The notes under the pieces were generated by a model that ran no database searches, had not been told where the DNA came from, and was given only the letters and a program-made list of their open reading frames with translations. 23,671 bases of DNA from the IMG/VR virus record IMGVR_UViG_3300025438_000139, positions 1 to 23,671 of that record; one strand, written 5' to 3'. Of the stretch, positions 8,865-15,193 are shown one piece after another. The DNA comes from a virus. The position numbers and the translations under genes were made by a program. Within the stretch, counting starts at the first letter, position 1, and the number at the start of each line of letters is the position of its first letter.

Positions 8865-9355
8865 TGTTAGACCCTATTCCTTTACTAGCTTTTAGTTTTT
8901 TAGAATGGTTTAAAAAACAAGATACTAAAAATTTTAATTTAGTTGAATTTGGATGTGGTAATTCAACAATTTATTTTAGTAAATTTTTTAAAAAAATTAC
9001 TTCTTATGAAGATGATCCCAAATATATTGAATATATAAAAAATTTAAGTATAGCAAATGTAGAAATATTACCTTTTAATTTTAAAACTATTTCAGATTCT
9101 AAATTTAAAAAATCTATTGAAGAAGCACATTATATATTAATAGATAATAACTATAAAAACATATCGAGAGAAGTTATTGCAAAAAATTTAATTGAAATAT
9201 ATGATTACAAAAACCTTTTAATACTTGATAACGGTAACTGGAACCATGAAGCTTATTTTTATTTAAAACAAAAATATAAAAATTCATATGATTTTGGTTG
9301 GCGTAATATTAAAAATGATGAGACAATAACTACAGTTTTTGTAGATAGGATATAA
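8864..9355 (+). CDS. SAM-dependent methyltransferase-like protein
   Basis: A 163-residue Rossmann-type protein. VEFGCGNSTIYFS at about 27-39 is a class I methyltransferase motif I (ExGxGxS). The acidic YEDD at 48-51 sits where the end of strand 2 usually binds the SAM ribose. HYILIDN (89-95) and LLILDNGNW (118-126) are the later strands, and the end ITTVFVDR resembles the last beta-hairpin of the fold. I therefore read it as a compact methyltransferase with no recognisable substrate domain. Its composition is extremely AT-rich even for this window: 23 of 120 bases are G or C at 8941-9060. Start and stop both lie in TAATG overlaps with the flanking oxygenase genes, so it belongs to the same pathway. 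A non-catalytic nucleotide-binding relative cannot be excluded. Confidence 0.65.
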   Translation: MLDPIPLLAFSFLEWFKKQDTKNFNLVEFGCGNSTIYFSKFFKKITSYEDDPKYIEYIKNLSIANVEILPFNFKTISDSKFKKSIEEAHYILIDNNYKNISREVIAKNLIEIYDYKNLLILDNGNWNHEAYFYLKQKYKNSYDFGWRNIKNDETITTVFVDRI

Positions 9356-9888
9356 TGCAAGAACTAGAATTTACTATTGAAAAGAAGGTTAAAATTATCT
9401 CTAATGATATAACGGACATGGATTTATGTAATCGTTTAATAGAAAAAATTAAATTAAATATTGATCCAACATTAAGTTATAAAACAAATGTTCCTCACAT
9501 GACTGCCTTTGAAAGATTTAATAATGATTCTGATTTTAATTCTTTTATAAAAATAATTACACCAGATATCAAAAAAATTTGGCAACGTCCTTTCATTATT
9601 AAAGATTCTTGGGGTGTGTTAATGAATAAAGGAGATTCAACAGATTGCCATTCTCATCAAGAAGCATCGGCTTTTTGTGGTATATTATATCTTACAACTG
9701 GGGGTTCAGGAACAAGTTTTCCAGAAATAAAAAAAGTGATTAATCCAATAAAAGGACGTTTTATTTTATTTGAGGCTATCATGAAACATTTTGTATTACC
9801 TTCTGATGTTGATGAAAGATATAGTTTAGCTTTTAATATGCTTGATATAAAAGATTGGGATGATTCAAATACTTCGGTTGTTATATGA
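9355..9888 (+). CDS. 2OG-Fe(II) oxygenase-like protein (TIGR02466 / 2OG-FeII_Oxy_5 type)
   Basis: A 177-residue protein. DSWGVLMNKGDSTDCHSHQE (about 84-103) followed by AFCGILYL matches the core of the TIGR02466-like group: a Trp-containing strand, then an HxH pair (His99, His101), then the gILYL strand. IKGRFILFEAIMKHFVLP (about 132-149) supplies the distal His145, and ERYSLAFNM the Arg155 expected to bind 2-oxoglutarate. It therefore probably belongs to the same superfamily as the first cassette gene but to a different family. It aligns in pattern with the gene at 11842-12444. An AGGAT site lies just upstream of the ATG, and the last codons overlap the halogenase start (ATGA at 9885-9888). 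The substrate is unknown. Confidence 0.65.
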   Translation: MQELEFTIEKKVKIISNDITDMDLCNRLIEKIKLNIDPTLSYKTNVPHMTAFERFNNDSDFNSFIKIITPDIKKIWQRPFIIKDSWGVLMNKGDSTDCHSHQEASAFCGILYLTTGGSGTSFPEIKKVINPIKGRFILFEAIMKHFVLPSDVDERYSLAFNMLDIKDWDDSNTSVVI

Positions 9889-11297
9889 AAATAAATATTT
9901 TAGGCGCTGGAACAGGAGGATTAGTAACCTCTTTAATTTTAAAAACAAAATTTCCTAATTACAATATTAATATAATTAAATCAGATGATATTGGTATCGT
10001 AGGAGTAGGTGAAGGATCTACGGAACATTGGGCTGAGTTCATGGACTATGTTGGAATAGATTTAAAAGAATTAATTAAAAAAACTGATGCCACACTCAAA
10101 TCAGGTATTATGTTTGAAGGCTGGACTAAAGAAAAATTTCTTCATTCTGTAAACTCTGAATTCAGTAAAGAAACTGGTGATTATTACTATTTGTATGCAA
10201 ATTTAATATCTCGTGAAATTAATGCTAAGTATATGTGCCATCAAAATTTATATGAAAATAAGTTTATTAATCAAAATTATAAAAATTTAGTTTTACAATA
10301 TCATTTTGATACTTTTAAATTAAATAGTTTTTTAAAAAATACTTGTATTAATAAAAATATAAATATCTTTGAAGATAAAATTATTAACGTTGTTAATGAT
10401 GATTTAGGTAATATTAAATATTTAATTGGGGAAAAACAAAAATATATATCAGATCTATTTATTGATTGTAGTGGTTTTTCTAGTTTTTTATTAAAGAAAC
10501 ATTTAAATGTTCCTTACATTTCTTACAAAAAATATCTTCCTTTAGATAGGGCGTTCGCCTTTCCTACTTCTAAAGAAAAACAATACAATGCTTGGACTTT
10601 ATCAAGAGCGATGGATAATGGTTGGAATTGGAAAATACCAACACAAAAAAGGTATGGTAATGGTTATGTTTATAGCTCAAATCATACAACAGAAGAAAAA
10701 GCAATTGAAGAAGTAGAAATACTATATCAACAAAAAATAGAGCCGGCTCGATTTTTTAAATTTGAAGCAGGAAGAGTTAAAACATTTTGGCATAAGAATG
10801 TTGTAGCTATTGGTCTATCAGCCGGATTTGTAGAACCTTTAGAAGCAACTTCTATTGGTAGTATTATTCAACAAGCTTTTTGTTTAAATCAATTTTTACC
10901 TTCACTAGATAAAAAATCTTTTAATAAACATAATGATTATTTATTTACAAATTTAATGGAATTTGTTCAGCTTCATTATTTAACTAAAAAACAAGACACG
11001 TTGTTCTGGAAAGAAATGCAAGAGTTACCTATTTTAGATGGTGTACAAGAAAAACTAGAGATTGCAAAAATAAGAATGATTAGAAACAGTGATTTTACTA
11101 TCGGCTGGCATATGTTTAGAGCTCCTAATTGGATTATTTTACTACATGCATTAAATAAATTTAATATAGAAAATATTAAAAAAGAACTAGATTCAGCATT
11201 ACCTTTAAAATCTTTTGCCATACAACAACATAAGAACTTGTTTACTTCTCCAAAAGATTATATTACACATAACCAGGTAATAGAAAGTTTAATATGA
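9885..11297 (+). CDS. Flavin-dependent tryptophan-halogenase-family enzyme
   Basis: A 470-residue protein. It has the N-terminal FAD-binding GAGTGG (residues 7-12), VGVGEGST (39-46), Lys72 in TLKSGIMFEGW (the position of the catalytic lysine, Lys79 in PrnA), IDCSGF (193-198), the family signature GWNWKIP (246-252), and GFVEPLEATSIGSI (314-327) with Glu320 at the position of the catalytic glutamate (Glu346 in PrnA). These enzymes use reduced FAD, O2 and halide to make HOCl or HOBr, which moves through a tunnel to the lysine and halogenates an aromatic substrate. A separate flavin reductase is required and none is seen here, so the host would supply it. Length is slightly below the ~510-530 residues of bacterial tryptophan halogenases. 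Phage members exist (VirX1 of a cyanophage). It overlaps both neighbours by 4 nt (ATGA). Family very likely; substrate and halide unknown. Confidence 0.92.
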   Translation: MKINILGAGTGGLVTSLILKTKFPNYNINIIKSDDIGIVGVGEGSTEHWAEFMDYVGIDLKELIKKTDATLKSGIMFEGWTKEKFLHSVNSEFSKETGDYYYLYANLISREINAKYMCHQNLYENKFINQNYKNLVLQYHFDTFKLNSFLKNTCINKNINIFEDKIINVVNDDLGNIKYLIGEKQKYISDLFIDCSGFSSFLLKKHLNVPYISYKKYLPLDRAFAFPTSKEKQYNAWTLSRAMDNGWNWKIPTQKRYGNGYVYSSNHTTEEKAIEEVEILYQQKIEPARFFKFEAGRVKTFWHKNVVAIGLSAGFVEPLEATSIGSIIQQAFCLNQFLPSLDKKSFNKHNDYLFTNLMEFVQLHYLTKKQDTLFWKEMQELPILDGVQEKLEIAKIRMIRNSDFTIGWHMFRAPNWIILLHALNKFNIENIKKELDSALPLKSFAIQQHKNLFTSPKDYITHNQVIESLI

Positions 11298-11842
11298 AAC
11301 AAATTAGTGACTACATAGTAGTTCAAAATGCATTAGATAAAGATTATTGTAATCATTTAATTACCTCACTTGAACAGAAAAAATGGATTTCCCACCAATG
11401 GTCTAACGACCAGGGTCAAATTGTAGGTTCTAGAAATAATAAAGAATTAGAGATATTACCTGCTGGAGAAGAACAAAAGTTTTTACAAGATGTAATTATT
11501 AAATGTTGTGAGAACTATAAGGCAAAACATAATATTCATTCTTGGATCACAGCTTTAACTACAGTAAGATTTAATAAATATAAAGTAGGTACTAATATGA
11601 ATAGTCATGTTGATCATATTCATTCTATATTTGATGGTAAGAAGAAAGGTATCCCTATAATTTCTGTTGTAGGAGTATTAAATGACAATTATACTGGAGG
11701 GGAATTTATATTTAATGAGGAATATGATATTAAATTAAAACAAGGAGATATTTTATTGTTTCCAAGTAATTTTTTATATTCACATCGAGTAAAAGATGTC
11801 AAAGAAGGTATTAGATATTCTTTTGTGAGTTGGGGTTTTTAA
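11294..11842 (+). CDS. Prolyl-4-hydroxylase-like 2OG-Fe(II) oxygenase
   Basis: A 182-residue protein with a full dioxygenase signature: His105-Val-Asp107 in NSHVDHIHS, YTGGEF at 133-138 (the usual turn after the second core strand), GDILLFPSNFLYSHRV with distal His164, and Arg174 in GIRYSFVSW. The RFNKYKVG run (92-99) just before the HxD is typical of the prolyl 4-hydroxylase alpha-subunit-like (P4Hc) branch. Members hydroxylate protein side chains, including proline in ribosomal proteins and collagen-like sequences, but many phage members have no known target. It starts inside the end of the halogenase gene (ATGA at 11294-11297) and ends in a TAATG overlap with the next oxygenase. All key residues are present, so activity is likely. 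Confidence 0.88.
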   Translation: MKQISDYIVVQNALDKDYCNHLITSLEQKKWISHQWSNDQGQIVGSRNNKELEILPAGEEQKFLQDVIIKCCENYKAKHNIHSWITALTTVRFNKYKVGTNMNSHVDHIHSIFDGKKKGIPIISVVGVLNDNYTGGEFIFNEEYDIKLKQGDILLFPSNFLYSHRVKDVKEGIRYSFVSWGF

Positions 11843-12444
11843 TGAGTGAAATAATAGAATTATTTTCACAGCCTCTTTACCTATCCTCTGATAAATATGA
11901 AATAAATGAAAAAGAAAATGAATGTTTTAAAAATATTGGAGCAGTTTTAAATTCATTAAATTATACAAGTCAAAATAGTTCTTTTTTAGAAAAGGAGGAA
12001 TTAAAAGGTTTAAAAGAATTTGTATTAAAACATGTTTATAACTATCATCATAATTTAATGGGCTTTGATAAAAGAGCAGAGATATATATTACTCAATCCT
12101 GGCTTACCATTAGTAAACCCGGTGAAGGACATCATCTACACCGTCATCCAAATAGTATTTATAGTGGTGTTTGTTATTTAACTGGTGAACATACTGAGAC
12201 ACGATTTCATAGTCCAACTAAGTTATCTCAACAAATAACTTTTAAAAAAGAACAACTCACTCCTTATCTAGAAGAAAATTTAACTGTAACCGCAACCAAA
12301 GGTAATTTAATTATTTTTCCATCTAGTTTAGTTCACGATGTAAAACCTAATCCAAGTGATAAAATAAGAACTACTTTATCTTTTAATACATGGTTCAAAG
12401 GAGAAGCTGGGCAACATGTTGGGTTGGATTATTTAAAATTATAA
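11842..12444 (+). CDS. 2OG-Fe(II) oxygenase (TIGR02466 / 2OG-FeII_Oxy_5 family)
   Basis: A 200-residue protein counted from the ATG at 11842, which overlaps the previous stop (TAATG). A TTG 12 nt further upstream in the same frame is a less likely start. The N-terminus ELFSQPLYLSS is the usual opening of this family. QSWLTISKPGEGHHLHRHPN (85-104) followed by YSGVCYL is its core, with His100 and His102. GNLIIFPSSLVHDVKP gives the distal His165, and KIRTTLSFNTW carries Arg176. The core agrees in pattern with the shorter gene at 9355-9888, so the cassette holds two members of one family. Its stop codon TAA is the beginning of the TAAGGTATA motif that serves the next gene. Confidence 0.85.
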   Translation: MSEIIELFSQPLYLSSDKYEINEKENECFKNIGAVLNSLNYTSQNSSFLEKEELKGLKEFVLKHVYNYHHNLMGFDKRAEIYITQSWLTISKPGEGHHLHRHPNSIYSGVCYLTGEHTETRFHSPTKLSQQITFKKEQLTPYLEENLTVTATKGNLIIFPSSLVHDVKPNPSDKIRTTLSFNTWFKGEAGQHVGLDYLKL

Positions 12445-12450
12445 GGTATA
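12441..12450 (+). promoter_or_regulatory. ATAAGGTATA leader motif before the 73-residue gene
   Basis: This 10-mer overlaps the stop codon of the last oxygenase gene and lies 7 nt before the ATG at 12458. The same 10-mer precedes two minus-strand genes (8347-8356 and 15201-15210 read on the minus strand). The AAGG core is a plausible Shine-Dalgarno site. Confidence 0.6.
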
Positions 12451-12457
12451 AAGTTTT

Positions 12458-12679
12458 ATGGAAATTAAACAAATAAAAAAAGGAAACATAGAATTTAATT
12501 TTTCTTGGAAAGAACGATTGAGAATATTTTTTAAAGGTGGAATGCTTTTAAGTTTTGATACTTCTAAAGATTTTATTAATACTTTCGTTCATACTATTAT
12601 AACTTTCAATGCAAATTTACCTGAAAAGTATCAGAGTAAATTAAGCAATAGTAAAGATATTGATTTAAGTAAAAAATAA
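12458..12679 (+). CDS. Small conserved-looking protein of unknown function
   Basis: A 73-residue basic protein I do not assign to a family. IEFNFSWKERLRIFFKGGML at residues 11-30 is amphipathic, with aromatic and basic residues that could lie along a membrane surface. A hydrophobic helix (FINTFVHTIITFNA) follows at about 39-52, and the tail is polar. Short proteins with a similar FSWKER-like core occur in other marine phages as far as I recall, without known function. It has its own ribosome site (AAGG, 7 nt from the ATG), unlike the coupled genes before it, so it may be expressed at a different level. Its TAA stop directly abuts the stop of the convergent gene. Confidence 0.6.
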   Translation: MEIKQIKKGNIEFNFSWKERLRIFFKGGMLLSFDTSKDFINTFVHTIITFNANLPEKYQSKLSNSKDIDLSKK

Positions 12680-12685
12680 TTATTT
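12674..12685. other. Perfect 12-bp palindrome covering two abutting stop codons
   Basis: AAATAATTATTT contains the stop codon of the plus-strand gene (12677-12679) immediately followed by the stop of the convergent minus-strand gene (12680-12682), with no base between. It is pure A/T and has no loop, so it is not a convincing terminator. No other termination signal is seen between the two converging transcripts. Confidence 0.7.
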
Positions 12686-13426
12686 ATAAGTTTTACGATG
12701 CCAAATCTTATTTTTGTACCAGTTAAATTTTTCTGTAAGCATACTTCCTGGAACAGATTCATCACCTTCTTCTATTTTCATCTTCCAACCTTCTCTTTTG
12801 AATGGAATAATTTGACAATAAGGAGTTCCTTTTTTAAGGATCGAAAAATACTTTCCATCTTTCATGTTTTTAAATAAAAAATCTTTTTTTAAAAAAAATG
12901 GAAAGTTTATATATGGGCCGTAGGAGTCCGTATCTACGACAGCACTAATAATTTCAAACCTATCATCTACTTGATTTAAAGGAGGGGTAAATAAACATGA
13001 ATAACCAGAAGGTGTTTCTATTTTCCAAGGATTAAGAAATTTCATTACAGGAAAATTAAAGTTTTTTTTAAGTTGAGGAGACCCTTCTATTTGAAAAGGT
13101 TGGTGTGAAGATGCTGCCATATCTAAATTTAGATTTATATCTTTGTATCTTGAATTACCCGCAAAACCTATATAACTGGATCGAACATGAATTTTATATT
13201 TATCTTTTTCTAAGGTTGTTATTTCAATGTAATATTCTTGAGGTAAAGTTAGAACATAACCAGCTGTCATTGAATCCATAACTGGACGACAACCTTTAAT
13301 AGTTTCTTTATTAGGATGGTGTTTAAGTTTTTTATACCAATCAGGTAAATGATTTAAAGACAGTTCAGGTCTTTCTTCAAAATTATCTATATAAATTTTA
13401 GGAGCAATAAATTTTATGTCTTTCAT
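12680..13426 (-). CDS. Conserved phage protein of unknown function (DUF6065-like)
   Basis: A 248-residue protein. The N-terminal LPDWYKKL (27-34), then KGCRPVMDSMTAGYVLTLPQ (44-63), the middle FLNPWKIETPSGYSCLFTPP (130-149), VVDTDSYG (163-170) and KKGTPYCQIIPFKREGW (198-214) form a pattern I associate with a family found in marine phages and some bacteria, close to DUF6065; the exact family is from memory. No catalytic motif is evident. It is the last gene of the rightward minus-strand block and converges with the plus-strand cassette. In other phages such genes sit near 2OG oxygenases, so a link with the cassette is possible, though it is on the other strand. Its start codon lies in an inverted repeat shared with the previous stop codon. 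No strong SD is seen at normal distance. Confidence 0.6.
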   Translation of the reverse strand: MKDIKFIAPKIYIDNFEERPELSLNHLPDWYKKLKHHPNKETIKGCRPVMDSMTAGYVLTLPQEYYIEITTLEKDKYKIHVRSSYIGFAGNSRYKDINLNLDMAASSHQPFQIEGSPQLKKNFNFPVMKFLNPWKIETPSGYSCLFTPPLNQVDDRFEIISAVVDTDSYGPYINFPFFLKKDFLFKNMKDGKYFSILKKGTPYCQIIPFKREGWKMKIEEGDESVPGSMLTEKFNWYKNKIWHRKTYK

Positions 13427-13451
13427 AAGAAGGCATAATACCCCTTATGAA
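13422..13451 (-). promoter_or_regulatory. Stop/start inverted repeat between 13445-13903 and 12680-13426
   Basis: TTCATAAG (13422-13429) and CTTATGAA (13444-13451) form a perfect 8-bp inverted repeat with a 14-nt loop. On the minus-strand RNA the 5' arm contains the UAA stop of the upstream gene and the 3' arm contains the AUG of the downstream gene. The hairpin could mask the start codon until a ribosome terminates on the upstream gene. Confidence 0.55.
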
Positions 13452-13903
13452 GGTATTTGCAATATGTGAAATATTTCTACTCCAGGGTTTAAAGAAGCTA
13501 CATACTGTGGAGGAAAACCTGTAAAAGTTGTATCATCTGAAGTCTGTTCCGCTGTTTCTTTAGCTATGTTTAAAAGTGTTCTGTAAGATAAAAGTCTATC
13601 CCTCATTGTAGAAGGTTTACTGCCTTCTAAAAAAGAATCAAAAGAGTATACTTCTGCTTTACACTGTTCAATAAACAATGTTTTAGATTGTGTGGGCTGA
13701 GGTAAATCTACTAAAATAATATTGTCTTTAGTAGCACCTTCTGCGATTGTTTTTGTGTTTCCAACAATTGCATCGTAGTCAGCTTGAGTTAATGTTTTTT
13801 TAACTAAAGTGTCTCCAGAGTTTGTTTCTACAGAAGTAGCATCAGCATCATCTTTTGCTACTCTCCAAACTTGATCATCTTCTCTAAGAAATATACTTAC
13901 CAT
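13445..13903 (-). CDS. Putative tail-fibre assembly / chaperone-like protein
   Basis: A 152-residue protein just downstream of the tail-fibre gene (9-nt gap, SD AGGA). The N-terminal half has short strands and acidic turns (VWRVAKDDADATSVETNSGD). The C-terminal part carries MRDRLLSYRTLLNIAKETAE (about 99-118) followed by FTGFPPQYVASLNPG. A YR-type helix followed by an aromatic/Pro-rich segment resembles small phage tail-fibre assembly chaperones, in which a YRxxLR helix precedes a FPxxxxWPxxP stretch; here the match is partial. The position directly after the fibre is the usual one for such chaperones. An alternative is a minor virion component. I regard the function as inferred. Confidence 0.45.
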   Translation of the reverse strand: MVSIFLREDDQVWRVAKDDADATSVETNSGDTLVKKTLTQADYDAIVGNTKTIAEGATKDNIILVDLPQPTQSKTLFIEQCKAEVYSFDSFLEGSKPSTMRDRLLSYRTLLNIAKETAEQTSDDTTFTGFPPQYVASLNPGVEIFHILQIPS

Positions 13904-13912
13904 CTTTTAATC

Positions 13913-15193
13913 CTATGTTATTTGTTCAAATATATAAATATAACCATCACCACCAGCAGACGATGAAGCAGGGGTACCTGTGCCTTGTCCTCCAATTGAT
14001 AAAAACTTTCTACCAACGGAATTGCTATTATTACTGTCATTACCTCCAGTTCCTGGAGAAGGAGGAGCAACGTTGGTTGTACTTGGTGAAAAATCTGTTG
14101 TACTATAATTAAATATGCCGCTTGTGTTTGTGGTTCCAACCGAAGCTCTTGGACTACCAGGCGTATGTGGATAAGCACCTCCGCCTCCACCTCCTGCGTT
14201 TACAACGTTTCCAAAATTTGAAGTACCGCCTGCTTGGCCAGCTACTCCTGAGGCACCGCCACTTCCGCCAGTTCCAACTTGAACAGCCGTTCCCTCTAAA
14301 GTTCCCGGGGAAACATCAATCGCATATACACCAAAGAAACCATGACCACCCGGTCTTGCACCTGCTCCTTGGTTTGAACGGCCACCGCCGCCACCTCCTC
14401 CAGAAATTATTCCAGAAGCTTTTGTAGCATTGGTATCAGTTGCAGAGTAATTAAAACTCTGTGAACCTGTTCTAAATTCTGTTATTGAGTATCCCTCAGC
14501 TCCACCAGCAGCTCCAGTCGATGCTGCAGTAAGTCTACCTTGACCATCTACAGTTACTGAGGCAAGTGTATAAGAACCTGCAGTCACTGCAGTGTTTGCT
14601 AATTTGTCAGCTGATACTGCAGCATCTGTAATTTTTGCTGTAGTTACAGCATTAGCTGCAAGTTTAGCAGTAGTTACATTTGCATCTAAAATTTTTACAG
14701 TCGTTACTGCATTAGCAATAATTTTTCCAGACGTTACTGCATCGTCTGCTATTTGTGCACTTCCGATCGTTCCACCTAAAGTATCTAAAGATATTTCAGT
14801 AATGTTAGTTCCATCAGAATAAGCTGCATAAATTTTTGCTGCATCTGGAGTAAACCCAGTTCCACTTACAGTTTTAATTGTTAAATTACCTGGATTAGTT
14901 AAACCACTACAATCAAATATATAAAATTTTTCTATACTGTCTGGTATAGTGCAAATTGTACTTGCTGCAATACTTGCAGTAGCAAATTTAATTACCATAT
15001 TTCTTGCAGTTGATATTGATTTATTTGTCATTGCAAGAGCAAGAGTACTACCACTTGATAACGTGATAGCTTCATAACCAGCAATTGCTTGTTGAATTAA
15101 ATTTAAATTATTATTTGTATCATCACCCCAAGTACCAGAAGCATCACCAGTTGCAATTAGTTCAAGTTTTAAATCAGAAGAATAAGTTGACAT
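13913..15193 (-). CDS. Tail fibre with glycine-rich adhesin C-terminus
   Basis: A 426-residue protein. The N-terminal ~140 residues (MSTYSSDLKLELIATGDASG, TWGDDTNNNLNLIQQAI) match the virion-attachment domain of many marine phage fibres. Residues 151-200 are five 10-residue repeats (NAVTTAKITD-like), a fibrous shaft pattern. VTVDGQGRLTAAS (213-225) is a common shaft-to-head linker. Residues 264-420 are dominated by Gly runs (264-271, 308-314, 334-339, 401-406), as in polyglycine-sandwich receptor-binding domains such as the gp38 adhesins of T-even-like phages. Aromatic and polar loops between the Gly runs (YPHTPGSPRA, FNYSTTDFSP) would contact the receptor. It follows the WG-motif protein and is preceded by the ATAAGGTATA motif. 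Fibre role confident; adhesin fold inferred from composition. Confidence 0.85.
   Translation of the reverse strand: MSTYSSDLKLELIATGDASGTWGDDTNNNLNLIQQAIAGYEAITLSSGSTLALAMTNKSISTARNMVIKFATASIAASTICTIPDSIEKFYIFDCSGLTNPGNLTIKTVSGTGFTPDAAKIYAAYSDGTNITEISLDTLGGTIGSAQIADDAVTSGKIIANAVTTVKILDANVTTAKLAANAVTTAKITDAAVSADKLANTAVTAGSYTLASVTVDGQGRLTAASTGAAGGAEGYSITEFRTGSQSFNYSATDTNATKASGIISGGGGGGGRSNQGAGARPGGHGFFGVYAIDVSPGTLEGTAVQVGTGGSGGASGVAGQAGGTSNFGNVVNAGGGGGGAYPHTPGSPRASVGTTNTSGIFNYSTTDFSPSTTNVAPPSPGTGGNDSNNSNSVGRKFLSIGGQGTGTPASSSAGGDGYIYIFEQIT
14594..14743 (-). repeat. Five 10-residue shaft repeats in the tail fibre
   Basis: Codons 151-200 of the fibre encode five degenerate repeats with consensus (D/N/A)AVTTAKI(x)(x), each 30 bp long; a partial sixth (TAVT) follows. 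The amino acid pattern is clear, while the DNA copies have diverged. Confidence 0.8.

Noticed and set aside
10976-11221. Minus-strand open frame inside the halogenase gene
   Set aside because: No ribosome site and lies opposite well-conserved halogenase codons.
11830-11841. TTG start giving the last oxygenase four extra residues
   Set aside because: The ATG at 11842 overlaps the upstream stop as TAATG, like the other junctions of the cassette, and the family N-terminus begins there.
8379-12679. Cassette considered as a transposon or integron cargo
   Set aside because: No transposase, integrase, terminal inverted repeats or target duplication was found at either edge. Horizontal acquisition remains possible by recombination.
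13918-14190. Alternative minus-strand frame inside the fibre gene
   Set aside because: Gln/Leu-rich translation with no motif, entirely inside the fibre gene in another frame; it could mimic a fibre variant by frameshift but no frameshift signal is seen.
14122-14427. Plus-strand open frame opposite the glycine-rich part of the fibre
   Set aside because: It is rich in Leu, His and Arg, the antisense reading of Gly/Pro/Thr codons, has no ribosome site, and the fibre on the other strand is convincing.
14594-14743. Repeated 30-bp units considered as a CRISPR array
   Set aside because: The units are coding, divergent at DNA level, contiguous with no spacers, and translate to fibre shaft repeats.
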